Source: an uncultured Bacteriovoracaceae bacterium
GTDB lineage: Bacteria; Bdellovibrionota; Bacteriovoracia; Bacteriovoracales; Bacteriovoracaceae
NCBI GenBank assembly: GCA_938034385.1
Contig: CALHLC010000012.1
Span: 1 to 64,000, forward strand
Direction: 5' to 3'
Length of the DNA stretch: 64,000 nucleotides
Shown here: positions 8,499 to 18,530 of the stretch, in pieces
Layout of the letters: each line of letters opens with the position of its first letter
Numbering within the stretch: the first letter of the stretch is position 1
The notes under the pieces: generated by a model
Database searches by the model: none
What the model was told of the DNA's origin: nothing
What the model saw: the letters and a program-made list of their open reading frames with translations, nothing else
Position numbers and translations under genes: made by a program

Positions 8499-9525
8499 TT
8501 ACGTATGGGGAAATACTAAAACCCAGTTCTTTTTTAATTTAACTCCGGAAACTATATTAAATGCTATTGAAAATACTGGATTTAAAGTTACCGGAAGATG
8601 CTTAAGCTTAAACTCTATGGAAAACAGAGTATTTGAAGTAGAGATTGATATAGATGATAAAGATGTACATGTTCCAAGTGATAGATTTTTAGTTGCAAAG
8701 TTTTATAGACCTGGAAGGTGGACTAAAGAGCAAATCTTAGATGAACATAACTTCTTATTAGATTTAAAGGACAATGAAATTCCGGTCATTGCACCTCTTC
8801 AAATAAATAATGAAACCTTATTCACCGATAAAGAAACAAATTTATATTATTGTTTATTTCCTAAAAGAGGAGGAAGAATTCCTCAAGAAATGAGTGATGA
8901 ACAATTGGAAATCACTGGACGATTATTAGCAAGAATCCATAACGTTGGTTCCATAAAAAAAGCAGAACATAGAATTATCTTAAACCCAACTAGCTTTGGT
9001 AGGAATAATTTAAAATTCATTCTAGATCAAAAAATTATTCCAACCCATCTTGAATCATCGTATCAAGATTTAGTAGAAGAAATTTGTGAAATAGGTGAAC
9101 CCTTATTTAAGAAAACTGAACAAATACGAATCCATGGAGATTGTCACTGGGGAAATCTAATTGTTAGAGATGAGGAGATTTCATTTATTGATTTTGATGA
9201 CATGCTAATGGGACCGCCTGTCCAAGATATTTGGTTAGTCACTCCCGGAAAAGATGCTGAAAATACTCGCCAAAGAAATATCTTACTAGCAGCTTATGAA
9301 ACGATGAGAGACTTTGATAACTCTAGTCTAAAGCTTGTAGAGGTTTTGCGTGCCTTTCGTTATATTCATTTTTCTGCCTGGATAGCAAAAAGATGGGATG
9401 ATCCTTCTTTTAAGAATGCTTTTGCTCACTTTGAAGACCAGAATTATTGGGAAGTTCAAACAAATGACTTAAGAGTTCAGCTAAGGGATATTAAAACAAT
9501 TACTTCCCCATATCCGTTATATTAG
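8491..9525 (+). CDS. srkA: SrkA/YihE/RdoA-like Ser/Thr protein kinase
   Basis: The start is set at ATG 8491 (MGDYVWGNTKTQF); this leaves only an 8-bp overlap with the preceding gene and matches the family N-terminus. The 344-residue protein has the aminoglycoside-phosphotransferase-like kinase fold. The catalytic loop is RIHGDCHWGN, with candidate catalytic Asp and Asn, followed by the metal-binding SFIDFDDM and GPPVQDIWLV. This block is diagnostic for the stress response kinase A family, which in E. coli counteracts stress-induced cell death. Longer upstream in-frame starts overlap the flavoprotein gene by 100 bp and are not supported. Confidence 0.88.
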   Translation: MGDYVWGNTKTQFFFNLTPETILNAIENTGFKVTGRCLSLNSMENRVFEVEIDIDDKDVHVPSDRFLVAKFYRPGRWTKEQILDEHNFLLDLKDNEIPVIAPLQINNETLFTDKETNLYYCLFPKRGGRIPQEMSDEQLEITGRLLARIHNVGSIKKAEHRIILNPTSFGRNNLKFILDQKIIPTHLESSYQDLVEEICEIGEPLFKKTEQIRIHGDCHWGNLIVRDEEISFIDFDDMLMGPPVQDIWLVTPGKDAENTRQRNILLAAYETMRDFDNSSLKLVEVLRAFRYIHFSAWIAKRWDDPSFKNAFAHFEDQNYWEVQTNDLRVQLRDIKTITSPYPLY

Positions 9526-9538
9526 ATACTCTGGTTGC

Positions 9539-12500
9539 GTGAATTTAATTAAATTTTTTCAGAAGCAAAAACTCTTTATTCATTATAGTTCAATTTTAAT
9601 TGTTATTTTGGGCGGCTATATCATGATGAATATGCAAAGAGAAGCTCGTCCTAATGTAAATTTCAATAGATTAAATGTTAGTGTAGCTTATCCAGGAGCT
9701 GCTCCAGGAGATATAGAGGAATTAGTGATTGATCCTATTGAGGATAAAATCTCAGAAGTTGATGGAGTAAAAAAATTTCGATCAGTTTCTTTCACTGGAG
9801 CTGGATCTATCTCGGTTGAAATTGATGATACTTATCCAAATCCTGAAGATATTGTAGATGAACTTAGAAGAAAAATTTCAGAAGTTAGAAATCTTCCAAG
9901 TGATGTCCTTGATCCAGTTATTTCTGAAGCAAAAGCTAGTTCTATTCCAGTTTTAAGCTTAGCTCTCTATGGAGATGCTGATCCTTTTACTTTTAAACTT
10001 GAAACAGAAAAGCTTAAAGATTTTTTAAAAAACCAAAAAGGAATTCAAAGCGTTAGCTCGAGTGGAATCTCAGAGCTGCAGCTAAAAATCTTAGCTGATG
10101 CTAAAAAACTTGAACAAGAAGATATCACCTTAGATGAGTTGATGGGGCAGTTAAGGTCTTGGGCCAAGCAAAGACCAGGAGGGTTATTTGAAAATGAGAA
10201 TGAGGTAGGTAGCTTAACAATAGGTGAAGACTTTAATGATCTTGAAGAGTTACAAAACTTTGTTATTAGAAGCAATTATTCGGGGAATTCCGTCCTTTTA
10301 TCGGATGTTGCAGAAGTTGAATTTAATTTAAAAAAACTACAAAATGCAAAATTATTTAAGGATAAAGAATCGGTTCTTTTGACTATAATAAAAAAACCAT
10401 TTTATGATTCAGTAAAAGCCGTTGATAACTTAAAAATTGCTTTGGATAAGTATATAGTGAACCTTCCAAAGTCTTTATCTATTAAGCAGTATAAAGATCA
10501 ATCTATTCGAATACGAGATAAATTAAAAATTGTAACTTCTAATGCTCTTACAGGCCTATTATTAGTTTTAATTATTCTTCTAATCTTTCTAGATTGGAGA
10601 TCGGCAATTGTTACTTCTATAGGGATTCCTATCGCGATATTAGGAGGAATCATTCTCCTTGCCTGGATGGGAAATACAATGAACTCCCTTGTGGTCGTTG
10701 GGATTATTATAGTTCTTGGGATGTTAGTCGATGACGCCATTGTTGTTTGTGAGAATATTTATTCTTATGTTGAAAAAGGTTTTAGTGCTCATGAAGCAGC
10801 TTATCTTGGAACTAAAGAAGTTGCTAAGCCTGTTATTGCTTCTGTTTTAACAACTGTTTTTGCTTTTTTACCAATTGTGTTAATGCAAGGAATAATGGGA
10901 CAGTTTATAAAAGTCATTCCTATTACAGTTATTACATTACTGGCTGTTTCGCTGATTGAAGCTTTAGGGATATTACCAATTCACGCTGAAGAGTTAATGA
11001 AACCTAAGAAAAAAAAGAAGCGATTTTTTGCAAAGATTGAAAATGCTTACAGAGCATTTGTGAGCTTTAGTATAAGATTTAAATGGATAATGGTCTTAAT
11101 TCTTATCGGGATCTTTGCTTTTTCTGGCTTGCAAGGAAAGAAAATTTTTGAAAAATTCAGTCTTTTTCCTGCTGAAGGTTTAGATGGGTTAAGTGTCCGA
11201 ATAGAGCTCGATAAAAACACTCCTTTGAATAAAACAAAAGAAAAAGTGAAGCTATTAAGCTCACAGCTTTTAAAAGTGAGTGATGGGACCTTTGATACCC
11301 TGACTTCCGATATAGGACAAGTCATCACTGGAGGGATGTCAGGGAGTCGACAAAATGGTCCTAACCTTGCCATGATAAATGTTAACTTTGTTTCAGATTC
11401 AAACTTCATTTATAAAGAACAAGAAATCTTAAAAAATATTAGAAAAACAGTTAAGGACTTTCAAAGTAATCATCAAGTGAAAACTTCGATTACTCTCGAT
11501 AGACCAGGTCCACCAATAGGCAAGCCAATTCAATTCCAAGTAACCTCAAGAGACTTTGATCTTGGTGAATCTATTGTTACTCAAATAAAAGCTAAGTTGG
11601 AACAAATTAAAGGAGTAAACTCCGTTGAATCAGACCTTGATGGAAATACTTTAAGTTATAGAGTTAGAATAAATAATAAAAAAGCAATTATAGCAGGGAT
11701 AGATCCTTCTAAAATCTCAAGTACAATTTTCTCAGCTACAACCGGGCTAGTTGCAACAGAGATTTTAAAAAACAATGAAAAAGTGGAAGTTCTAGTAAGT
11801 CTACTAGATAGTTCAAAAAGTTCAGTAGATGAAATATTAAATTTAAAAGTTAGAAATAAACGAGGGATTGCAGTCCCTTTAAAATCTTTTTCAACTTTAG
11901 AGGAACAGAGAGGCCCATCATCTATACAAAGATTAAATGGTTTGAGGACAATTACTCTCTTTGGAGAAGTTGATGATAAAATAATCACTGGAAAAGAGGC
12001 CAATAAGATTATTGCTCCTTTTGTAAAAGAAGTTCGTCAAAAAAATCCATCAATTAATATCGCTGTCGGAGGTGGAGAAAAAGATAGAATGAATGCACTT
12101 AAAGATACAATGAGATTATATATCTTAGCTATTTTAATGATTTTCATGGTTATTAGTTTAAGCTTTAATTCTGTTCTTTATCCATTCCTAGTTTTAAGCG
12201 CAATCCCAATGGGATTGAGCGGAGTGATTTGGTCATTAGTAGTTCATGGAAAATCTTTAACCTTAATGGGAATTATAGGAATTGTTGGTTTGAGTGGAGT
12301 CGTAGTAAATGTCTCCATTTTATTTTTAAAATTCATTCAAGATAAAATTCAAAGTGGTTCTGGTTTTGAAGATGCTATTATAGAAGCAGGTGCTTCTAGA
12401 CTTAGACCAATAATTATGACAACTCTCTCTACCCTTATAGGACTTCTTCCAACTATTTATGGAATAGGAGGAGTAGATACATTTGTTCAGCCCATCGCTC

Positions 12501-12604
12501 TTGTTTTAGGATGGGGTCTATTTGTTGCTACAAGTTTAAGTTTACTTTTTCTACCGGCTTTAGTTTCTTGCTTTAAATTTTTTATTTTTAAACCTACATC
12601 TTAA
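9539..12604 (+). CDS. RND-family efflux transporter permease (AcrB/MdtB-like)
   Basis: The 1021-residue protein has the full RND layout: one N-terminal transmembrane helix, a large periplasmic loop (about residues 35-330), transmembrane helices 2-6, a second periplasmic loop and a C-terminal helix bundle. The proton-relay motif in helix 4 is present as GMLVDDAIVVCENIY (two adjacent Asp). GAAPGDIEELVIDPIE near residue 55 is typical of the porter domain. It probably exports hydrophobic compounds or metals by proton antiport. The gene starts with GTG 13 bp after the kinase gene with a poor ribosome site. No membrane-fusion protein or TolC-like gene lies beside it, so partners must be encoded elsewhere. 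Its 3' end overlaps a convergent gene by 45 bp. Confidence 0.93.
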   Translation: MNLIKFFQKQKLFIHYSSILIVILGGYIMMNMQREARPNVNFNRLNVSVAYPGAAPGDIEELVIDPIEDKISEVDGVKKFRSVSFTGAGSISVEIDDTYPNPEDIVDELRRKISEVRNLPSDVLDPVISEAKASSIPVLSLALYGDADPFTFKLETEKLKDFLKNQKGIQSVSSSGISELQLKILADAKKLEQEDITLDELMGQLRSWAKQRPGGLFENENEVGSLTIGEDFNDLEELQNFVIRSNYSGNSVLLSDVAEVEFNLKKLQNAKLFKDKESVLLTIIKKPFYDSVKAVDNLKIALDKYIVNLPKSLSIKQYKDQSIRIRDKLKIVTSNALTGLLLVLIILLIFLDWRSAIVTSIGIPIAILGGIILLAWMGNTMNSLVVVGIIIVLGMLVDDAIVVCENIYSYVEKGFSAHEAAYLGTKEVAKPVIASVLTTVFAFLPIVLMQGIMGQFIKVIPITVITLLAVSLIEALGILPIHAEELMKPKKKKKRFFAKIENAYRAFVSFSIRFKWIMVLILIGIFAFSGLQGKKIFEKFSLFPAEGLDGLSVRIELDKNTPLNKTKEKVKLLSSQLLKVSDGTFDTLTSDIGQVITGGMSGSRQNGPNLAMINVNFVSDSNFIYKEQEILKNIRKTVKDFQSNHQVKTSITLDRPGPPIGKPIQFQVTSRDFDLGESIVTQIKAKLEQIKGVNSVESDLDGNTLSYRVRINNKKAIIAGIDPSKISSTIFSATTGLVATEILKNNEKVEVLVSLLDSSKSSVDEILNLKVRNKRGIAVPLKSFSTLEEQRGPSSIQRLNGLRTITLFGEVDDKIITGKEANKIIAPFVKEVRQKNPSINIAVGGGEKDRMNALKDTMRLYILAILMIFMVISLSFNSVLYPFLVLSAIPMGLSGVIWSLVVHGKSLTLMGIIGIVGLSGVVVNVSILFLKFIQDKIQSGSGFEDAIIEAGASRLRPIIMTTLSTLIGLLPTIYGIGGVDTFVQPIALVLGWGLFVATSLSLLFLPALVSCFKFFIFKPTS

Positions 12605-13012
12605 ATACATATAGATGGCTTGAGAGAAAAAACTAACACTGAATTTATTATTAATAGATTGAGAAATAATATCAATATCTGATTTATCTAATTCACAAAA
12701 TCCAGACTCTATGTAGCAACCTGGATGTTGTGAATAAGCAATCTTTTTAACTTTTGAACATCTTGAAACTCTATCGTTAACAAGCTTCTGAGAAAGTTTA
12801 TTTATTAAACACTTCTCCGTTTTTTTACTCCAAGTAAGACCTTGTGGACTTAATTGATCATTAATCTCCGATCTAAACTTAGTACAATACTTATATCCAT
12901 AGCTTTTAGGGTAATGAGATCGTTTACACTCAAGATCTTCATGAATCTGTAAGTACTCATCACAAGGAAGTGCTGATAAGCTAAAAAGTAATAATGAGAG
13001 CCAAACTTTCAT
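12560..13012 (-). CDS. Small cysteine-rich exported protein, unknown
   Basis: The 150-residue protein starts with a signal peptide (MKVWLSLLLFSLSALP, cleavage near CDEY). The mature part has about eight cysteines spread in pairs, which suggests a disulfide-bonded periplasmic or secreted protein, and ends in a basic tail (CRFKNKKFKARN). I recognise no family. Its last 15 codons overlap the end of the RND gene on the opposite strand, so the C-terminal tail may be shorter in relatives. It is expressed from its own promoter region, shared divergently with the ABC-F gene. Confidence 0.65.
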   Translation of the reverse strand: MKVWLSLLLFSLSALPCDEYLQIHEDLECKRSHYPKSYGYKYCTKFRSEINDQLSPQGLTWSKKTEKCLINKLSQKLVNDRVSRCSKVKKIAYSQHPGCYIESGFCELDKSDIDIISQSINNKFSVSFFSQAIYMYLRCRFKNKKFKARN

Positions 13013-13137
13013 AGTTTTTATTTATTAAAAAAATACCGTCTTGAAAAGTCATTTCCTACCTTATTACTAGGCCATATTCGAGTACATAACTTTTTCCAAT
13101 AGATGCTTAATATGTGTAGCTAAGGTATGATAACAAA

Positions 13138-14751
13138 ATGCTAAGTATCTCAAATGTTTCAAAAATTCTCGGTGGTAAAACACTTTATGAAAACGCTAGC
13201 TTTCAAATAAATCCTGGGGAGAAGGTAGGATTAGTAGGGCCTAATGGAGCCGGGAAATCAACATTTTTTCGCATGATTATTGGAGAGGATAAACCTAACT
13301 CAGGAGAAATTTCTTATCCTGAAAAATTAAGAATTGCCTATTTTTCTCAAAGTGTAGGCGAGATGCATGGCAAGACGGCACTTCAAGAAGTTGTAGAAGG
13401 TGATGCTAAAATTGCAGAACTCCAAAAACAATTAAAGTCTTTTGAAGATCAAATGAGTGATTTTGAAAATATCTCGGAATCTGAAATGAATGATTTGCTT
13501 ATAAAGATGGGAGATGTTCAAACCGAATTTGAAAAAAGAGGTGGTTACGATTTAGAGGCAAGAGCGGAAGAGATTCTAACTGGCCTTGGGATTATGCCAG
13601 AAGATCACCATAAATTAACTCAAGACTTCAGTGGTGGATGGAAAATGAGAATCGCTCTCGCTAAGGTTCTTGTGATGAAGCCAGATCTTATTTTAATGGA
13701 TGAGCCTACAAATTACCTTGATATGGAAACTATTTTATGGTTAGAAGTTTGGTTGAAAACTTATGAAGGTGCAGTCTTCATGACTACTCACGATAGGTTT
13801 TTTATGAATAATATTGTGAAAAAGATAGTAGAAGTAAATCATAGCACTGTCACAACCTATTCAGGCGACTATGATTTTTATGAAAAAGAAAGGGAATTAA
13901 GACTTGATCAATTAAAAGCTCAACACTCTAGACAAATGGCCATGCTAAAAAAAGAAGAAGAGTTTATTGCAAAGTTTAAAGCAAGGGCCTCTCACGCTGC
14001 TCAAGTTCAATCACGTGTGAAGAAAATCGAGAAGATTCAAAGAATCGAAGTACCGACTGAACAAGCAGAAATTAAATTTTCTTTTGATTCTCCTCCAAGA
14101 GGCAGTGATGAAGTGGTGGTGTTAAAAAATCTCTCTAAAACTTATAAAAAATCAGATGGATCTGATTTAAATGTTTTTCAAGACTTAAGCGTAACTGTGA
14201 AGAGGTTAGAGAAAATCGCCGTCGTAGGAGTAAATGGAGCTGGTAAATCAACACTTATGAAAATTATTGCTGATCATTCTGAACCAACTTCGGGATCATC
14301 AACATTAGGAGCCAGTACTAAACTTGGATATTTTTCCCAATTTAGTTTTGATGTACTAAACCCTGAAAGTACTGTGTTTGAAGAGGTGAGATCAACTTTA
14401 GTAAATGCTAGTGACGGTTTCTTAAGAAATCTTCTCGCTGCTTTCTTATTTCGTGGAGATGATGTTGATAAGAAGGTTAAATTCTTGTCTGGAGGGGAGA
14501 AGTCCAGATTAATACTCGCAACATTATTAGCTCAAAAAAATAATTTCTTAGTTTTAGATGAGCCAACAAATCACCTTGATATTAAGTCTCGTGAAGTTCT
14601 TTTGAAAGCTCTTCAAAACTTTGAAGGAACTGTAATGATTGTAAGTCACGATAGGCATTTCCTTGAAAGATTAGCTGATAAAATTTATGAGGTTGATAAG
14701 GGTGAAATAAGAATTCACCCTATGAGTTATTCTGAATATATAAATCGTTAA
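13138..14751 (+). CDS. ABC-F family ribosome-associated ATPase
   Basis: The 537-residue protein contains two ABC cassettes in one chain and no membrane segments, the hallmark of ABC-F translation factors. Cassette 1 has GPNGAGKS, signature FSGGWKMR and Walker B LILMDEPTNYLD. Cassette 2 has GVNGAGKST, LSGGEKSR and FLVLDEPTNHLD. The charged linker between them (about residues 245-300) carries the P-site tRNA interaction motif region. The short first-cassette arm and absence of a long C-terminal coiled coil fit the YbiT-like subgroup better than Uup. Family members act on stalled or initiating ribosomes, and some protect against antibiotics. It ends 4 bp into the convergent slyD-like gene. Confidence 0.92.
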   Translation: MLSISNVSKILGGKTLYENASFQINPGEKVGLVGPNGAGKSTFFRMIIGEDKPNSGEISYPEKLRIAYFSQSVGEMHGKTALQEVVEGDAKIAELQKQLKSFEDQMSDFENISESEMNDLLIKMGDVQTEFEKRGGYDLEARAEEILTGLGIMPEDHHKLTQDFSGGWKMRIALAKVLVMKPDLILMDEPTNYLDMETILWLEVWLKTYEGAVFMTTHDRFFMNNIVKKIVEVNHSTVTTYSGDYDFYEKERELRLDQLKAQHSRQMAMLKKEEEFIAKFKARASHAAQVQSRVKKIEKIQRIEVPTEQAEIKFSFDSPPRGSDEVVVLKNLSKTYKKSDGSDLNVFQDLSVTVKRLEKIAVVGVNGAGKSTLMKIIADHSEPTSGSSTLGASTKLGYFSQFSFDVLNPESTVFEEVRSTLVNASDGFLRNLLAAFLFRGDDVDKKVKFLSGGEKSRLILATLLAQKNNFLVLDEPTNHLDIKSREVLLKALQNFEGTVMIVSHDRHFLERLADKIYEVDKGEIRIHPMSYSEYINR

Positions 14752-15230
14752 TGGTGGTGACCACCTGGGCCATGAACATGCCTATGAGCAACTTCTTCAT
14801 CTGTTGCTTTTCTTATTTTCATGACTTCAACATCAAAACTTAATTTCATTCCGGCCATAGGATGATTTCCATCTAAAACAATTTTATCATCTTGAACTTC
14901 AGTAACTACTAAAAGAATTGGTCCACCTGGAGAGTCCATTTCAAAATGAGTTCCTACTTTAATATTATCAGCATCAGGAAATTCAGACTTTGGAACGGCT
15001 TGTACTAATTGCTCATTTCTAGTTCCATAAGCTTTTTCAGGTTCTATATCAACACTTATCTTGTCACCTGTAGACTTACCTTCTAATGCTTCTTCAAGAC
15101 CAGGGATAATATTTTTATGCCCTTGGAGATATACCAAAGGTTGTTCCCCAACAGAGCTTTCTAATTGCTTACCTGAAGAGTCTTTCAAAGTGTAATGAAT
15201 ACTCACAACATGATCTTTTGTAATGTTCAA
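14748..15230 (-). CDS. slyD: SlyD-like FKBP-type peptidyl-prolyl isomerase
   Basis: The 160-residue protein has the SlyD order: an N-terminal FKBP half (VSIHYTLKDSSGKQLESS), the IF chaperone insert (GLEEALEGKSTGDKISV... AYG), the NHPMAGMKLSFDVEV return strand, and a short His-rich tail (HRHVHGPGGHHH) that could bind Ni2+ or other metals. It should catalyse prolyl cis-trans isomerisation and act as a cytoplasmic chaperone. The start codon is TTG at 15230, preceded by AAGGA at good spacing. It is convergent with the ABC-F gene and overlaps it by 4 bp. The His-rich tail is much shorter than in E. coli SlyD. Confidence 0.92.
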   Translation of the reverse strand: MNITKDHVVSIHYTLKDSSGKQLESSVGEQPLVYLQGHKNIIPGLEEALEGKSTGDKISVDIEPEKAYGTRNEQLVQAVPKSEFPDADNIKVGTHFEMDSPGGPILLVVTEVQDDKIVLDGNHPMAGMKLSFDVEVMKIRKATDEEVAHRHVHGPGGHHH

Positions 15231-15266
15231 TTTTATCCTTTGGTCAAGAGTAATATATTTTATCTC

Positions 15267-15674
15267 TTATCGATTAAAGTTTTTCTTTTCGTTTGGATTT
15301 CTACTCTTAGAATTATTATTAGGTCTCTTGCCTTTACCAGCTGAGTTTGCTTCTTTTTTTAAGTTTCTAGTTGGCCCATAATATCTTCTATATTTATTTT
15401 GTGTCGCAAAGTCACTTTGATCAGTGACTCTAAAGTCATCATGAATTTCATTCTTATCAGCACAATTAACACAAATCCATTTGGCGTCAATTAATCTATT
15501 TCTATGATTAAACTTTTCAACATCTGGCTGAGTACTTTGGCAAACCTCACAATAGTTACGAGCAAATTGGTGCTTTTCACTATTTTTTTTCTCTCGCTTT
15601 GGTTTGAAGTCTCTTTCGTTTTCTGATTTAGTAGGCTTTAAGCCGGCTTTCAATAAAGCATCTTTTAGTGACAT
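15267..15674 (-). CDS. Zinc-ribbon protein with basic tail, unknown
   Basis: This 135-residue protein begins MSLKDALLKAGLK, a short motif resembling the start of YaiL/DUF2058-type proteins, followed by a Lys/Arg-rich segment. A putative zinc ribbon follows (Cys42, Cys45, Cys68, Cys71). The C-terminus is low-complexity, rich in Asn, Lys, Arg and Ser. The composition suggests nucleic-acid binding, for example RNA or ribosome contact, but this is inference. GGAGAGGAAG directly before the ATG is a strong ribosome site. It lies 36 bp upstream of slyD on the same strand and may be co-transcribed with it. Confidence 0.7.
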   Translation of the reverse strand: MSLKDALLKAGLKPTKSENERDFKPKREKKNSEKHQFARNYCEVCQSTQPDVEKFNHRNRLIDAKWICVNCADKNEIHDDFRVTDQSDFATQNKYRRYYGPTRNLKKEANSAGKGKRPNNNSKSRNPNEKKNFNR

Positions 15675-15814
15675 ACTTCCTCTCCTGTCCCTCCATTTTA
15701 ATCACAGATCTATAAAAATCAACTATTTAGAGTGATTTTATGCTCAAATCCCACCGAAACCTTTCTTAAAACTAACCGTATATTTATATATCAGGCAATT
15801 CTTTGGAGGATAAG

Positions 15815-16159
15815 ATGGCTAAGTTATTATTATTATGTATTTTTCTTCTATCTCTGCTTTCTTGTGAGGGAGTATATTACGAAGTAGATGTTGAAGTTGA
15901 GTCTCCTTATACTTATGAAATATGTGACACAACTTGGGTTAGCCATTATGACGTCATAGAAGAGGAATGTGTTGCTGTTTATACAGAAAATGATATCGAT
16001 TATTGTGTGGATCTTATTGATGAATATGTAACTACTTATCCAGAGATAGAATGTGTAGTTGGAGACTCATCTGGTTATAGCTATACAGGCCTTCATTTAA
16101 CAGTTGATCACCTTTATACTATTCGTGAAGACTTAGTAGCCAATCGAGAAGAATTCTAA
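15815..16159 (+). CDS. Small acidic lipoprotein
   Basis: The start is ATG 15815, preceded by GGAGGA at 5-6 bp. The 114-residue protein has a lipoprotein signal MAKLLLLCIFLLSLLSC with acylated Cys17. The mature part is very acidic, rich in Glu, Asp, Tyr and Val, with five spaced cysteines (CDTTW, ECVAVY, YCVDL, ECVVGD), which suggests disulfides. There is no known domain. It is followed by 180 bp without a gene and then another lipoprotein gene on the same strand. Position +2 (Glu) does not give the inner-membrane Asp signal, so outer-membrane location is likely. Confidence 0.72.
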   Translation: MAKLLLLCIFLLSLLSCEGVYYEVDVEVESPYTYEICDTTWVSHYDVIEEECVAVYTENDIDYCVDLIDEYVTTYPEIECVVGDSSGYSYTGLHLTVDHLYTIREDLVANREEF

Positions 16160-16341
16160 AATTCACGACTAGATTAACAATAATTTCTATCTTTTTAATT
16201 ATCACTAAAAAATGAGTACTTTTCTTGGCATCTCTTTCTAGTCGCCTAATAGCACTTAACCTGGCTTCAAATAATTAGACGATTTTCAACTAATGTTAAA
16301 ATTATATCTTATATAACCGAGAAGTTCTCTGAGGTATCTTA

Positions 16342-18521
16342 ATGGTAAAGAGTACAATATTTATTTTAAATATTATGTTTTTTTGAATTCTTGTATAAAC
16401 AAAAATGTAAATGTGTTTACAAGTACGCAGATGGGCAAGGTTACATTTATTGAAAATGACTTAAACTCTTCCCCTGATTGTCCAATTGATTATCAAAATA
16501 GAACTTTTAATATGACTCAATACGGGGGAAGTGCTAATCATATCTTTGCTGACGAACAAGAATTTGAAAACTTCTTTGAGGCTGCAACGGATAAAGATTG
16601 GGTTTTTGATTCAACTAACTGTTCTTGGAGTGCACTCCATTACTCTAATGAAACGATTTCTTTAGGTTTACCAATTTGTAAAAGTTGTGATCTTGATTAT
16701 GATGATGCTGCAAGGACTTTGCGCTTTGATGATTTAATCTCAAATCCAAGCAATAGTGGACATTTTGTTTCTTCCGTTTATGACCTAGAAGATAATTTAA
16801 TCGCAAAATTTGCAAGTGGAAGCTTATACAAAGTTTCGGAGCATTACTCTACAGGGGAGTCCATCCCCTTAATGCCAGGCAATTATAAAGTTAAAAGTTA
16901 TAGTAAAAAATGTGTTTGTGAAAATGACTTAGTAATATCTCCATATAATATTTGCACTGACTTTATTCGACAAAAGTATAATGGACCAACGGCAGGGCCA
17001 GGAGCAAATCCGAGCTATAAAATTCCAGTGAGCTCAAATATGACTAACCTGGACTTGTGGTGGGCAACTCAGCATACGCCAGATAGGATAATTTTAAAGT
17101 ATAATGGGAATATTATCCATGATTCAGGACTTGTTTCTACTGGCTTAAGTGCAGATTACAATAGAATTCCATTTAGCTATATTTCAGGTGTAGAGTGGAT
17201 TGAAGTTGAAGTTTTAGCTAACCCTTTAGCTGGAGCAGACACAATATGGACCTTTGGACTTGGGTGTTGCCCAACAAGAAGTTGTAGTGCCCCTATACCT
17301 AAAAGAGATCTTTTGGTAAATAAGGTTCTTTCGGGTACAAACGGAACCGTTCAATGGCATACGCAAATGCCTTACACAGGTAAATCGGTATATTATAGTT
17401 CTGTTTCAGGGAGTTTCAGTATAAGAAAAACAGGCGGTCCAGAAAATAGTTATACACAAAAAATCTCTGACCCTGACTTTGCAGGATGTGTAGCCGGTTC
17501 AAATAACTTTGCAGCTACAAAAGAACTTTCTTGGATTTATCAATCATCAACTCCTAAGTTTTTATATTTACCTGGTGGATGCAATACGGTTACAAAATTT
17601 ACCGATTACACTTGTTTTGACGTTGCTGATGGATCAAATCCAATGAATGCTTACGAAACTGCTCCAGGATCTAAAATTGTTCACTTAGATTTTGGAAACT
17701 CTTCATATTACAATACATTTAAAAATAAGTTGAAACCACAAATTGATTCATTTTTGGCAACAGAATTAATTAGCTTTAATCCAAGGATTAAGCGAGAAGT
17801 TTGTTCAAGTGATCAACCGGTTGGCTATGCTCACTTGATAGGCTTTTATAAAGACTGGATTAATTTTGATGATACTAACAATAGGGTTGTTATAGATTAT
17901 TCAAGCTATACTTTTGATCCTACCTCATGTGAGAAAACTCTTTATCCTTCTTCTGGATCTACAGAAAGTATTGTTAATTGGCAGATTGAAAGATGGAAAA
18001 CATATTCTAGTGCAAAAGGTAATTTTAGTTATGGTTTATCGACGAAATATCCTCTTCCATATGTTAGATCAAAGCAAACCTTAGTTATGAGAAGTGATTG
18101 TGGTGGAAGCTTTGAACAAGAATATAATTTGTACTTTAACTCTTCTGACCCTGAAAACACTTGGGAACTTTATAGAGGTGATAACCTTTCAGGGACAAAA
18201 ATCCAAGATTATGCAACATTTAACCCTGAGTTAACTCAGAATGTAAATGTAGGAATAGTAAATAGAACAAATTATATAGCAGTCCAAAACATGAACGGTT
18301 GGAATATAGATTGCACTGATATTGATTTTAGCAAACCCTTTAATCTTACAGGAATTGATTCTCTGGCGACGCAAACAAGTTTCACTGATGGAATTTCGAT
18401 AGCAACTTATTTAACTAGCATCACAGGTAAAACATGGAAATGGGATATCAACTTTTGCATGCCTTATGAAACAACCACTGTCCTTCCATTTGATGCAAAT
18501 TCTATTCATCCTATAAATTGA
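16342..18521 (+). CDS. Large lipoprotein, out of frame at a T7 tract (candidate phase-variable)
   Basis: A clear start lies at ATG 16342, seven bases after GAGG (16331-16334). It reads MVKSTIFILNIMFF and then hits TGA after a run of seven Ts (16378-16384). The long open frame (from 16383, TTG) is offset. With eight Ts the reading would be MVKSTIFILNIMFFLNSCIN, a perfect lipoprotein signal with Cys18, followed by about 710 residues. So the gene is either switched off by a slipped tract, frameshifted by ribosomal slippage, or the sequence has one T missing. The mature protein is Cys- and Asn-rich, with a beta-sandwich-like block near LDLWWATQHTPDRIIL and no family I can name. It looks like a surface or adhesin-type protein. 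Confidence 0.72.
16378..16384 (+). repeat. Homopolymer T7 tract in the signal-peptide coding region
   Basis: Seven consecutive Ts follow ATG at 16375-16377 within the signal sequence of the large lipoprotein gene. One added T restores a continuous reading frame from the well-spaced ATG at 16342 through the full protein. Homopolymers at this position are the classic site for slipped-strand on/off switching, but a tract of seven is short for high-frequency variation, so a sequencing error is a real alternative. Confidence 0.6.
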
Positions 18522-18530
18522 AGAGAAGAA

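Noticed and set aside
10045-10275. Minus-strand ORFs inside the RND gene (also 10498-10740, 11047-11409, 11656-12003)
   Set aside because: They lie fully inside a conserved RND coding frame, have no ribosome sites and are Ser/Ile/Phe-rich, typical of antisense shadow frames.
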